This document shows positions 18,511-27,166 of a stretch of DNA of 64,000 bases, one piece after another (the first letter of the stretch is position 1; the number at the start of each line of letters is the position of its first letter). This DNA is from Salegentibacter_A chungangensis (GTDB lineage Bacteria; Bacteroidota; Bacteroidia; Flavobacteriales; Flavobacteriaceae). The translations under genes were made by a program, and so were the position numbers. The stretch spans positions 1,364,001 through 1,428,000 of the forward strand of contig NZ_JBHTLI010000001.1 of assembly GCF_042678405.1 (NCBI RefSeq). The letters run 5' to 3'. The notes beneath the pieces were generated by a model. The model saw only the letters and a program-made list of their open reading frames with translations, was not told the DNA's origin and searched no databases.

Positions 18511-18980
18511 ATTTCAGAATTCTTGTTTTGTTGTTTGGGCTGGTATACGGGGAGATCCCTTAAGAACTTGTATTCTTCAGCTTCATAATCCAGCTTACAA
18601 AAATAATGTTCCAGGCCATTTGTAACCATCAGGTAGGTGGCGTCAAGGCTTAAATTGTATCTCGCGATCTGGTCGAAAGTTTCCTGAGTGATCTTGATAT
18701 GCGGGGCTTTACACTCTACAATAAGATGGATCTTTCCGTTAGGATTAAAGACCACGATATCATATCTCTTGGTGAGCTTCCCAAGTTTTATCTGCTTTTC
18801 AACATTGATGTGGCTCTTTGGGAAATTCTTCTCCACCATTAAAAAACGGGCGCAATGTTGGCGCACCCATTCTTCCGGGGTTAAGACCACAAATTTTTTC
18901 CGGATCTCATCGAAAACAGCTATTTTATTTTGATTATTTTTGAAGCGGAAATCATACCGCGGGAAATTCAGATCTAGCAT
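18507..18980 (-). CDS. Solitary HsdR N-terminal-like (PD-(D/E)XK) protein
   Basis: This 157-residue protein matches the 'type I restriction enzyme R protein N-terminus' family (HSDR_N_2). The PD-(D/E)XK core is readable: D74 in KRYDIVVFNP and E89-x-K91 in LIVECKAP. It lacks any helicase or specificity partner: no hsdM or hsdS lies within the window. Its stop overlaps the GT2 start by four bases. It is transcribed divergently from holA, 75 bases away. It is likely a nuclease-fold protein of unknown housekeeping role rather than an active restriction system. Confidence 0.8.
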   Translation of the reverse strand: MLDLNFPRYDFRFKNNQNKIAVFDEIRKKFVVLTPEEWVRQHCARFLMVEKNFPKSHINVEKQIKLGKLTKRYDIVVFNPNGKIHLIVECKAPHIKITQETFDQIARYNLSLDATYLMVTNGLEHYFCKLDYEAEEYKFLRDLPVYQPKQQNKNSEI

Positions 18981-19055
18981 AGGCCAAAAATACTAAAGAT
19001 AAAATAACCCTCAGCCAACCCGCAAAAAAAAGCAGATCAGGACTAAAACAAACGA

Positions 19056-20060
19056 ATGGAAGAAGCCAGGCAAATAGTTAACGACATACAGAACGGAAAG
19101 ATAGAACCTGTGTATTTTTTGATGGGGGAGGAGACCTACTATGTTGACAAGATAGCCGAATTTATAGGAGATAATGTGCTCGCCGAAGAGGAAAAAGGCT
19201 TCAATCAGATCGTGATGTATGGCCGTGATACCAGTGTTGATGAGATTGTGAGTAATGCCAAACGATACCCGATGATGGCCGAACGCCAGGTAATCATTGT
19301 AAAAGAGGCGCAGGATCTGTCCCGGACCATTGAAAAGCTAACTGATTATATAGAGAATCCTCAGGTTACTACCACGCTCGTGATCTGTTATAAATACAAG
19401 AAAATAGATAAGCGTAAAAAGCTTTATAAGGCAGCCGCAAAGTCGGGGCTAATCTTTGAAGGGAAGCGTTTATATGAAAACCAGGTAGCCGATTGGATTC
19501 AGAGAACCCTGAAATCCAGGGGCTATTCAATTTCGCCAAAAGCCTCGCAAATGCTTGTGGAGTTTTTGGGAACAGACCTTGGAAAGATCGATAATGAGCT
19601 CCAAAAATTACAGCTTATCTCGCCCGAAGGCACCCAGATCACTCCCGAGCTTATTGAAGAGAATATAGGAATAAGCAAGGATTTCAATAATTTTGAACTG
19701 CGTAAGGCTATAGGGATGAGAGATACGGTGAAGGCTCACCGAATCATTAATTACTTTGCGCAGAACCCAAAGGACAATCCGCTTATGGTGACCATTTCAT
19801 TATTGTTTTCTTACTTTTCTCAATTGTTACAATATCACGGCATGTCTGACAGATCTAAAGGAAACGTTGCCAAACAACTTAAGGTAAACCCTTATTTTGT
19901 GAGCGATTATGCACTGGGAGCAAAGAATTACCCAATGAAAAAAGTAAGCCGGGCCATAAGCCTTATTCAGGAAACCGATGTTAAAAGTAAGGGAGTTGGC
20001 GCTGTTAATGTTTCTCACGGAGATCTTTTAAAAGAACTTTTGGTAAAAATAATGCACTAA
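19056..20060 (+). CDS. holA: DNA polymerase III subunit delta
   Basis: This is the delta subunit of the clamp loader, which opens the beta sliding clamp. It has 334 residues, the usual length. The N-terminal AAA+-like domain has no functional Walker A, as expected (PVYFLMGEETYYVDKIAEFI). GKIDNELQKLQLI and a C-terminal collar domain with NPYFVSDYALGAKNYPMKKVS follow. The menA start lies only 3 bases after its stop, so holA and menA are probably co-transcribed. It is divergent from the HsdR-N-domain gene. Confidence 0.94.
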   Translation: MEEARQIVNDIQNGKIEPVYFLMGEETYYVDKIAEFIGDNVLAEEEKGFNQIVMYGRDTSVDEIVSNAKRYPMMAERQVIIVKEAQDLSRTIEKLTDYIENPQVTTTLVICYKYKKIDKRKKLYKAAAKSGLIFEGKRLYENQVADWIQRTLKSRGYSISPKASQMLVEFLGTDLGKIDNELQKLQLISPEGTQITPELIEENIGISKDFNNFELRKAIGMRDTVKAHRIINYFAQNPKDNPLMVTISLLFSYFSQLLQYHGMSDRSKGNVAKQLKVNPYFVSDYALGAKNYPMKKVSRAISLIQETDVKSKGVGAVNVSHGDLLKELLVKIMH

Positions 20061-20063
20061 GGG

Positions 20064-20966
20064 ATGAAAAAGTTAAATTCCTGGATCGGAGCTGCCCGTT
20101 TAAGAACGCTTCCGCTTTCGATTTCCGGTATAATAGTGGGGACCACCATTGCTTTTCAGCAAGGCTTTTTCAGTATTAGCATCTTCAGTCTTGCACTTGG
20201 TACCACTCTGGGGCTTCAGATTCTTTCAAATTTTGCCAACGATTATGGTGACGGGGTTAAAGGAACAGATAATGAAGACCGGATAGGTCCGGCCAGGGCT
20301 CTTCAAAGCGGGCTGATCACCCAAAAAGAGATGAAACAGGGGATTGTCCTTACTGCAATTGTCACTTTGTTCTTAGCCGTTCTCCTTATTTATGCAGCAT
20401 TCGGAAAAGAAAATATGGGGTATGCCCTCATCTTTTTCCTGCTGGGAGTTGCAGCTATTGTTGCCGCCATAAAATATACCGTTGGGACTTCAGCTTACGG
20501 GTATAAAGGCTTTGGAGATGTGTTTGTTTTTCTCTTTTTTGGTATAGTTGCGGTTTACGGAACCTATTTTTTATATGCCCATTCTATGAAATGGAGTGTT
20601 TTGCTTCCGGCTTGCGCTTTCGGATTACTGAGTGCGGGAGTGCTGAACCTTAATAATATGCGGGACAGGGCTTCAGATGAGAAAGCAGGTAAGGAAACCC
20701 TCGTGGTAAAGATGGGCCAGAAAGGAGCAAAGAATTATCATTATTTCCTGATTATTGGGGCAATTGCCTGCCTGGTGTTTTACACGGTGATTAATCTTGA
20801 GGCGCTGGATGATTTTCTGTACCTGTTTGGTTTAATTCCGCTTATCTTTCATCTCAAACGCGTAGACACTAATGAAAGCCCTGGATTACTGGATCCGGAA
20901 CTGAAAATACTGGCGCTTTCCACCTTTGCTATTGCAGTGCTTTTTGGCTTTGGACAATTGCTGTGA
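20064..20966 (+). CDS. menA: 1,4-dihydroxy-2-naphthoate polyprenyltransferase
   Basis: This is a membrane UbiA-family prenyltransferase that attaches the polyprenyl tail to DHNA, the penultimate step of menaquinone synthesis. It has 300 residues with about eight to nine transmembrane helices. The first Asp-rich motif is visible in NFANDYGDGVKGTDNEDRIGPARAL (57-80) and the second around NNMRDRASDEKAGKETL. It is followed at 20997-21013 by a weak terminator-like hairpin, then by the MBL hydrolase, menC, the CPBP gene and menE. Confidence 0.93.
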   Translation: MKKLNSWIGAARLRTLPLSISGIIVGTTIAFQQGFFSISIFSLALGTTLGLQILSNFANDYGDGVKGTDNEDRIGPARALQSGLITQKEMKQGIVLTAIVTLFLAVLLIYAAFGKENMGYALIFFLLGVAAIVAAIKYTVGTSAYGYKGFGDVFVFLFFGIVAVYGTYFLYAHSMKWSVLLPACAFGLLSAGVLNLNNMRDRASDEKAGKETLVVKMGQKGAKNYHYFLIIGAIACLVFYTVINLEALDDFLYLFGLIPLIFHLKRVDTNESPGLLDPELKILALSTFAIAVLFGFGQLL

Positions 20967-20996
20967 GCGGTTTAACAAAATTATATATTGGGCTAT

Positions 20997-21013
20997 CCTT
21001 GTAAAATACAAGG
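20997..21013 (+). terminator. Weak terminator-like hairpin after menA
   Basis: CCTTGTA pairs with TACAAGG around AAA and is followed by TTTGTTTATTTTT. The 7-bp stem is short, so it may only attenuate read-through from holA-menA into the MBL-menC-CPBP-menE genes. Confidence 0.5.
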
Positions 21014-21051
21014 TTTGTTTATTTTTATAGGCGAACCATAAAATTTTAGTT

Positions 21052-21732
21052 ATGAAAATCACTTTTTACGGACAAAATACCCTGGGAATTAAAGTTGGAG
21101 ATACTCACATTTTGGTAGATCCGTTTATAACAGGGAACGACCTTGCAAAAGATAAGATCGATATCAAAGAACTTAAGGCCGATTTCATTCTGTTGACGCA
21201 CGCACATCAGGATCATACCCTGGATGCTGAAGCCATCGCGAAAAACACAGGAGCCGTAATTGTTAGTAATTTTGAGATAGCTAATCACTACCAGGATAAA
21301 GGATTTGAAGTGCATCCTATGAATCACGGGGGAAGCTGGGATTTTGAATTTGGAAAGCTGAAGTATGTGAATGCGATCCATACCAGCTCATTCCCGGACG
21401 GAAAGTACGGAGGGCAGCCCGGAGGATTTGTGATTGAGGGAGAACATAAAAATATTTATATTGCCGGAGACACCGCTTTGACGATGGATATGAAACTTAT
21501 CCCGATGCAAACCAAGCTTGACCTTGCAGTATTACCAATTGGGGACAACTTCACGATGGGAGTTGATGATGCCATTATAGCCAGCGATTTTATTGAATGT
21601 GATAAAGTACTGGGCTGTCATTATGATACCTTCGGGTATATAGAGATCGACCACGAAGAAGCGAAAAAGAAGTTTTACGAAAAAGGAAAAGATCTGATGC
21701 TCCTCGAAATAGGAGAAAGCATTGAACTTTAA
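21052..21732 (+). CDS. MBL-fold metal-dependent hydrolase (UPF0173-like)
   Basis: This is a 226-residue metallo-beta-lactamase-fold enzyme. The two-metal site is readable: HAHQDH at 50-55, a His in NAIHTSS, the bridging Asp in IAGDTAL and a final His in GCHYDTFGYIEID. This small family (YtkL/UPF0173) has no firmly assigned substrate. It lies between menA and menC, with a 19-base gap to menC. MBL enzymes of the glyoxalase II branch hydrolyse thioesters, so a role on a CoA intermediate of the menaquinone route is conceivable, but this is inference only. Confidence 0.85.
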   Translation: MKITFYGQNTLGIKVGDTHILVDPFITGNDLAKDKIDIKELKADFILLTHAHQDHTLDAEAIAKNTGAVIVSNFEIANHYQDKGFEVHPMNHGGSWDFEFGKLKYVNAIHTSSFPDGKYGGQPGGFVIEGEHKNIYIAGDTALTMDMKLIPMQTKLDLAVLPIGDNFTMGVDDAIIASDFIECDKVLGCHYDTFGYIEIDHEEAKKKFYEKGKDLMLLEIGESIEL

Positions 21733-21750
21733 ACCAATACTTGACTGTTA

Positions 21751-22785
21751 ATGCAGGCAGAATATCAACAATATATATTAAATTTTAAACGCCCCAGCGG
21801 AACTTCCCGGGGCGTTCTTACTACTAAAGAGACCTGGTTTTTAAAAATAAGCGATGGGGAAAGAGCCGGGTACGGCGAATGCGGATTACTAAGAGGCTTA
21901 AGCATAGATGACCGTCCCGATTATGAAGAGAAGCTGAAATGGGTTTGTAATAACATCAATCTTGGGCAGGAAATGCTTTGGGATGAACTGAAGGAGTTTC
22001 CGAGCATCCAGTTTGGGGTTGAAATGGCCTTCAGATCCCTGGAAGCTAAGAGGCCTTTTGAACTTTTTCCTTCAGACTTCACAAAAGGGAAGGCTTCGAT
22101 CCCTATTAATGGCCTTATCTGGATGGGGGAGAAAGCTTTTATGAAATCACAGATTCGGGAAAAGATTGAAGCTGGTTTTGACTGTATCAAAATGAAAATT
22201 GGGGCTATAGATTTTGAAACCGAACTGGAGCTGTTAAAATATATTCGCAGCGAATTTTCCTCCGAAGAAATGGAGTTAAGAGTGGATGCCAATGGGGCTT
22301 TTAGTCCCGGCAATGCGCTGGAGAAATTAAAGCGACTTAGCGAATATGAAATTCATAGTATCGAGCAGCCCATAAAACAAGGGCAGTTGGAAGAAATGGC
22401 TGCACTTTGTGAAGAAACCCCTTTGCCAATTGCCTTAGATGAAGAATTGATTGGGGTATTTGAGGAAACGAAAAAACAGAGGCTCATACAAATAATCAAC
22501 CCGCAGTACGTGATCTTTAAACCAAGCCTGATAGGTGGGTTTAAAGGGACCGAAGAGTGGATGAAAATTGCTGAACTGCAGGATACAGGCTGGTGGATCA
22601 CTAGTGCGCTGGAAAGCAATATTGGCCTGAATGCAATTTCACAATGGACGTATACCAAAGCCAGTCCTATGCCTCAGGGCCTGGGCACCGGGAGTCTCTA
22701 TACCAACAATATAAAGAGTCCGCTTTTTGTCGAAAATGGAAATATTAACTATAACCCTGCAATTTCCTGGGATTTTAAATTCTAA
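21751..22785 (+). CDS. menC: o-Succinylbenzoate synthase
   Basis: This is an enolase-superfamily enzyme that dehydrates SHCHC to o-succinylbenzoate in menaquinone synthesis. It has 344 residues. The N-terminal capping domain ends about 110. In the barrel, the KMK motif at 147-149 supplies the catalytic lysines, D179 (VDANGAF), E205 and D230 are the Mg ligands, and K257 (IFKPSLIGG) is the opposite-face lysine. The CPBP gene starts 3 bases after its stop. menD, menF, menB and menH are not in the window. Confidence 0.92.
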   Translation: MQAEYQQYILNFKRPSGTSRGVLTTKETWFLKISDGERAGYGECGLLRGLSIDDRPDYEEKLKWVCNNINLGQEMLWDELKEFPSIQFGVEMAFRSLEAKRPFELFPSDFTKGKASIPINGLIWMGEKAFMKSQIREKIEAGFDCIKMKIGAIDFETELELLKYIRSEFSSEEMELRVDANGAFSPGNALEKLKRLSEYEIHSIEQPIKQGQLEEMAALCEETPLPIALDEELIGVFEETKKQRLIQIINPQYVIFKPSLIGGFKGTEEWMKIAELQDTGWWITSALESNIGLNAISQWTYTKASPMPQGLGTGSLYTNNIKSPLFVENGNINYNPAISWDFKF

Positions 22786-22788
22786 TTA

Positions 22789-23730
22789 ATGTTTATACAA
22801 CAGGCCTTTAAATACCGTTATGATTTTTGGAGATACCTCCTGGGTATCTTTATCGTTTTTATAGGAATCACGCTTGGCCAGATACCGCTGGTAGTAATGG
22901 CTATGCTTGAAAAAGGGGGCGATGTGATGATGATGGATGAGAACGAGATGTTGAGCATTCTTGATTCAAATCTTACCCTGTTCCTAATGCTTCTTACCTT
23001 TGCCGTAGGCCTTGTTTTTCTCCTGGTTCACGTTAAGGTAATTCACAAGCAGAGTGTTCTTTCACTAACCACTAGTCGGAAAAGGATAGACTGGAGCCGA
23101 TTCTGGTTTGCATTTATCCTGATAGCCGTCTTTACAATAGTTATTACCCTGCTGGATTACTTTACAAACCCCGGCGATTACCTGGTAAACTTCCAGCTTG
23201 AACCTTTTTTGATACTTGTGGGAGTGGCTGTGCTGATGATGCCGTTGCAAACTGCTTTTGAGGAGTATTTTTTCAGGGCTTATCTAATGCAGGGAATTGG
23301 GGTGCTGGCGAAGAACAGGTGGTTACCGCTTTTTATAACTTCGATTGTTTTTGGAGGTTTGCACTTTTTTAATCCTGAAGTAGGTAAACTGGGGAATATT
23401 GTGATGATCCATTATATAGGAACAGGGTTTATGCTGGGGATAATAACCTTAATGGATGACGGCCTTGAGCTGGCCCTTGGTTTTCATACCGCCAATAACC
23501 TGGTTGCGGCGCTTCTTGTTACTGCTGACTGGACTGCATTTAAAACCAACTCTATTTTCAAGGATGTTTCAGATCCCTCTGCTGGATGGGACGTTATTAT
23601 TCCGGTCTTTATAGTCTACCCTATCTTCCTGTATATTCTTGGGAAAAGGTATGGATGGACCAACTGGAATCAAAAGCTTTTTGGAAAAGTGGAAAAAGCG
23701 GAAACCTTAAATCTTTCTGAAGAAGCTTAA
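22789..23730 (+). CDS. CPBP-family intramembrane metalloprotease
   Basis: This is a 313-residue integral membrane protein with about eight helices. The Abi/CPBP motifs are intact: E158-E159-x-x-x-R163 (EEYFFRAYL), FGGLH at 188-192, and H233 with the Asn pair at 236-237 (HTANN). Related enzymes (Rce1 type) cleave near prenylated or membrane-embedded substrates; bacterial members are mostly uncharacterised. Three bases separate it from menC and 62 from menE, so it is embedded in the menaquinone operon. Whether that reflects a function on prenyl-linked substrates is unknown. Confidence 0.9.
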   Translation: MFIQQAFKYRYDFWRYLLGIFIVFIGITLGQIPLVVMAMLEKGGDVMMMDENEMLSILDSNLTLFLMLLTFAVGLVFLLVHVKVIHKQSVLSLTTSRKRIDWSRFWFAFILIAVFTIVITLLDYFTNPGDYLVNFQLEPFLILVGVAVLMMPLQTAFEEYFFRAYLMQGIGVLAKNRWLPLFITSIVFGGLHFFNPEVGKLGNIVMIHYIGTGFMLGIITLMDDGLELALGFHTANNLVAALLVTADWTAFKTNSIFKDVSDPSAGWDVIIPVFIVYPIFLYILGKRYGWTNWNQKLFGKVEKAETLNLSEEA

Positions 23731-23792
23731 GAGTTTCGTAGCATTTTGTTAACTTTAAGAAGAAACTATTAGTTAACCTTTGGCTAGACTTT

Positions 23793-24887
23793 ATGGCAGA
23801 TAAATTTAAGGTACCGGAAACTCACCCAGATTTCAGGCTTAATAAGCATTATTTCACCAATGCTGAATTACGCCAGGTTGCCTATAGTTTTATCAAAGAA
23901 GGGGAACCTTATGAAGAGCAAATTGGGAGTTTTATCCTGGACTGGCTGAAGCCTTCAAGTTATGTTGAGGTAAAGACCTCGGGCTCTACCGGAACTCCAA
24001 AGAAAATAAAGCTGAAGAAAGAGCATATGATCAATTCTGCTCTGGCTACTTCCCGGTTTTTCGAATTACCAGCCAAGACCACTGCACTTTTATGTTTGCC
24101 TGCAGGATATATTGCTGGTAAAATGATGCTGGTAAGAGCGATGATGCTGGGGTGGCAACTGGATTGTGTGCCGCCATCTTCTAACCCTTTGGATCGTGTG
24201 TTCAAGCGTTATGATTTTTGTGCAATGACGCCTTTTCAGCTGGATAACTCAATAGGCAGATTGCACCTGATTAAAAAACTGATCGTGGGGGGAGGAGCCG
24301 TTTCCAAAAGGATCCAAAAAATGGTTGCCGATTGTGACACCAAAGTCTATGAGACCTACGGAATGACTGAGACGGTTACTCATATTGCGGCCAAAAGGCT
24401 GAATCCGGTTCAGAAGAAAAAGAAACCAAGACCTTTTAAGGTTTTACCCAATATCAATATATCACAGGATGAGAGAGGTTGCCTGGTAATTAAAGCGCCC
24501 AAGCTGGCTGATAAAGAGATCGTGACCAACGATGTGGTCGAGATCCTTACCTATAAAAAATTCAGGTGGAAGGGCAGGTATGATAATGTGATCAATTCCG
24601 GAGGGGTTAAGCTTTATCCCGAAGAAATTGAACAGAAGCTCAGCAAGGTCATCGATAAACGCTTCTTTGTAACCGCTATGCCGGATGACGCTTTGGGAGA
24701 TAAGCTGGTACTTTTTGTAGAAAGCGATTTTTCTGAAGAGATCCTTGAGCAATTGAAAAGAGATATTTCAGGACTTAAAAGCCTGGAAAAATATGAGGTT
24801 CCTAAAAAGATCTACCTGATCGAAAAATTCGAAGAAACATCAAGCGGAAAGATCCATAGGGATAATACGGTAAAGAGCAAAGTCTGA
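23793..24887 (+). CDS. menE: o-Succinylbenzoate--CoA ligase
   Basis: This is an acyl-adenylate-forming enzyme that activates o-succinylbenzoate to its CoA ester. It is 364 residues long, shorter than typical ~450-500-residue MenE but common in Bacteroidota. The P-loop-like A3 motif is TSGSTGTPKK (62-71), ETYGMTETVTH supplies the A5 motif, GRYDNVINSGGVKLYPEEIE is the hinge region, and the conserved C-terminal lysine is in SSGKIHRD. It is the last gene of the men cluster. No obvious terminator follows. Confidence 0.92.
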   Translation: MADKFKVPETHPDFRLNKHYFTNAELRQVAYSFIKEGEPYEEQIGSFILDWLKPSSYVEVKTSGSTGTPKKIKLKKEHMINSALATSRFFELPAKTTALLCLPAGYIAGKMMLVRAMMLGWQLDCVPPSSNPLDRVFKRYDFCAMTPFQLDNSIGRLHLIKKLIVGGGAVSKRIQKMVADCDTKVYETYGMTETVTHIAAKRLNPVQKKKKPRPFKVLPNINISQDERGCLVIKAPKLADKEIVTNDVVEILTYKKFRWKGRYDNVINSGGVKLYPEEIEQKLSKVIDKRFFVTAMPDDALGDKLVLFVESDFSEEILEQLKRDISGLKSLEKYEVPKKIYLIEKFEETSSGKIHRDNTVKSKV

Positions 24888-24934
24888 CTCCATACCTGCT
24901 TCAATTTAATTTCTGAACCTGTAAGACCAGCCGG

Positions 24935-25357
24935 TTAACTTTTCATTTTCATCATATAATCAGCCGAGTGTTTTCCGGATCCATAGAAAATGAAGAATAC
25001 CGTGATAAGAAAGATCACAAGAGCTTCAACCAATCGGCCCGTACTCATAACACCTACAAAATTAATGATGATTGCCCCTAAAAGTATAGGGAGCTGCGCT
25101 ACCAATGCCCAACGGGTTAATAAGCCAAATGCGATGAGCAGTCCTCCTACAAGATGTGCAGGAGTAACATAATGAACCATTAACATGGTTCCCCCAAAAT
25201 TCTGTAAAGGTTTGATAAGTTCCAGCAAGGTTTCGGTTTGAGAAGCAAAATTGATTCCCTTGATAAAGAAAAATACTCCTAAAGCCACCCTTAAAAGATC
25301 TAACCAGTAATAAGTGTGCGCATTTGCCCACTTATTGAGAGATTTAATGCTTAACAT
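24935..25357 (-). CDS. DoxX-family membrane protein
   Basis: This is a 140-residue protein with four predicted transmembrane helices and the DoxX pattern: LLRVALGVFFFIKGINFAS in helix one and HLVGGLLIAFGLLTRWA in the middle. The family is linked to quinone- or thiol-related redox roles in other organisms, but no active-site residue is diagnostic here. It is convergent with menE and separated from the upstream M1 peptidase gene by a strong palindromic terminator. Confidence 0.82.
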   Translation of the reverse strand: MLSIKSLNKWANAHTYYWLDLLRVALGVFFFIKGINFASQTETLLELIKPLQNFGGTMLMVHYVTPAHLVGGLLIAFGLLTRWALVAQLPILLGAIIINFVGVMSTGRLVEALVIFLITVFFIFYGSGKHSADYMMKMKS

Positions 25358-25460
25358 AATATATGGTTTTTATGTTAAGTTACTGAATATTAGTTATATA
25401 TTGAAGTTGATGTAGAAGAAAATACTTTTATTGTTGCCTGACTTTAAGATAATTAGAAAG

Positions 25461-25492
25461 AAAAAGGCCTGCTGAATTCAGCAGGCCTTTTT
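25461..25492. terminator. Terminator after the second M1 peptidase gene
   Basis: This is a 32-base perfect palindrome centred on GAATTC, with AAAAAGGCCTGC on one side and its complement plus T-run on the other. It lies 22 bases beyond the stop at 25515. Confidence 0.9.
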
Positions 25493-25514
25493 TGTTTGGA
25501 TCTATATCTATTGC

Positions 25515-27149
25515 CTATTCCTGGAAATCGGTGGCAATATAGAATTCCTTTTCATTAACCCTGATGTCCTCAAGATCATCTGTTTGTTCAAGTTTCTGCC
25601 ACTTATCCGTTGCATTTAACCTGATCTCTTTACCGTCAACAAATACATCAACGGGCATTTTGAAATTCTCAACATCAGCTTTCCACCTGTAAAGCACATT
25701 ATCATCTTCTTCTTTTAGCTGAAGTACCGGCAGAGCAGAGTGTCTCAGGTACTGATCGAACATCGGGCTGAGGTCCGTTTCTGTTGCTTTATTAAAGAAG
25801 GCTTCGGTATCTTCTGTGTCTATGGTCTGATGCTTATAGGTCAGGGTGTAGTCTTTAAGTGTTTTCCACCAAAGCTCGTCATCATCATAGATACTTCTGA
25901 TGTTATTCAATAAGTTGGCGCCTTTAGGATACATATCTCCTGAACCTTCAGCGTTTACGCCATAATCTCCTATAATAGGGTTCTCGTTATCGATTCCCTT
26001 CCTAAGGCCTTTGAGGTATTCCAGAGCTTTCTCCTTCCCCCAGCGACATTCTGTATAAACGGCTTCGGTATAGGAGGTGAATCCCTCTTGTATCCACATA
26101 TCAGCAATGTCGTTTGCGGTAACACTGTTCCCATACCATTCGTGCCCTGACTCGTGTATAATGATGTAGTCCCATTTAAGGCCGATCCCGGTGCCTGAAA
26201 GATCTTTCCCCAGGTAACCCTTCATATATTTATTTCCGTAGGCTACCGCACTCTGGTGCTCCATTCCCAGGTATGGAGTCTCTACCAGTTTAAAGCCATC
26301 TTCAACGAATGGATATTCTCCGAATTTTTCGTAAAAACACTCCATCATAGGTTTTACTTCCTTGAATTGCTTTTTGGCTTTTTCCAGGTTGTACGGAAGT
26401 ACATAGTAGTCCAGATCCAGGTCTTTATATTTATCTGAAAAGTGCGCATAATTCCCGATATTGATCATTATGTTGTAATTGTTGATCGGGTTTACCACTT
26501 TCCATCTCCACTGGGTGAATCCGTCTCCCATATCTCTTTTGCCTTCGAAGCGTCCGTTGGAAACATTCATAAGCCCGTTTGGAACCGAAATGTGCAGTTC
26601 AGCTTCTTCGGGCTCATCGCTTTGGTGATCCTTATTTGGGTACCAAAGGCTTGCTCCTGCACCCTGAACTGCAACACCTATCCAGGGGTTACCGTCTTCA
26701 TCCTGACTCCATACAAAGCCTCCGTCCCAGGGCGCATTTTCGGCAACCCTTGGATGGCCTGAGTAAAAGAAACTGATGGAATCTGTAGTGTTTGCAGCTA
26801 TAGCCTCTTCAAATTCAATAAAAACGGCATTATGCTTTCTTTCATAATTAAGCTTGTCGCTACCGTGTGTAATGGAATCAACCTTCATATTTTCATAAAG
26901 GTCTACCTGCATTACAGGCAATTCTTCCGAAGTCCTGAAAGTGATCACATTAGAGCCGGAAATGTATTTTTTCTCCGGTTCTACCTTTAGAGTAAGGTGG
27001 TACTTTCTTGCGTCATAACTTCGTTCGGGTCTAAGAGAGCCACGTAAAGTGTCGGCCTCTGTATATTTTCCTTCTTTATCGCTTAGTACCTGTGCTTGCA
27101 TTGAAAAGGCAAACAATAACAGGCCTAGCGTAAAAAATGATCTTTTCAT
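25515..27149 (-). CDS. Exported M1-family metallopeptidase
   Basis: This is a 544-residue zinc peptidase with signal peptide MKRSFFTLGLLLFAFSMQAQ. The substrate motif is GMEH at 295-298 (GxMEN variant), the zinc ligands are HESGH at 332-336 and E355 (QEGFTSYTEAV). It lacks the large C-terminal HEAT-like region of long M1 enzymes. It differs from the 705-residue paralogue at 6709-8826 in the GMEH and HESGH variants. The carboxylase gene start region lies just upstream, with an 17-base gap, so both genes may be co-transcribed. Confidence 0.92.
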   Translation of the reverse strand: MKRSFFTLGLLLFAFSMQAQVLSDKEGKYTEADTLRGSLRPERSYDARKYHLTLKVEPEKKYISGSNVITFRTSEELPVMQVDLYENMKVDSITHGSDKLNYERKHNAVFIEFEEAIAANTTDSISFFYSGHPRVAENAPWDGGFVWSQDEDGNPWIGVAVQGAGASLWYPNKDHQSDEPEEAELHISVPNGLMNVSNGRFEGKRDMGDGFTQWRWKVVNPINNYNIMINIGNYAHFSDKYKDLDLDYYVLPYNLEKAKKQFKEVKPMMECFYEKFGEYPFVEDGFKLVETPYLGMEHQSAVAYGNKYMKGYLGKDLSGTGIGLKWDYIIIHESGHEWYGNSVTANDIADMWIQEGFTSYTEAVYTECRWGKEKALEYLKGLRKGIDNENPIIGDYGVNAEGSGDMYPKGANLLNNIRSIYDDDELWWKTLKDYTLTYKHQTIDTEDTEAFFNKATETDLSPMFDQYLRHSALPVLQLKEEDDNVLYRWKADVENFKMPVDVFVDGKEIRLNATDKWQKLEQTDDLEDIRVNEKEFYIATDFQE

Positions 27150-27166
27150 ATAATTGAAATTGTAAA

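Noticed and set aside
18507..18980. A type I restriction-modification system
   Set aside because: Only the HsdR N-terminal nuclease fold is present; no methylase, specificity or helicase genes lie in the window.
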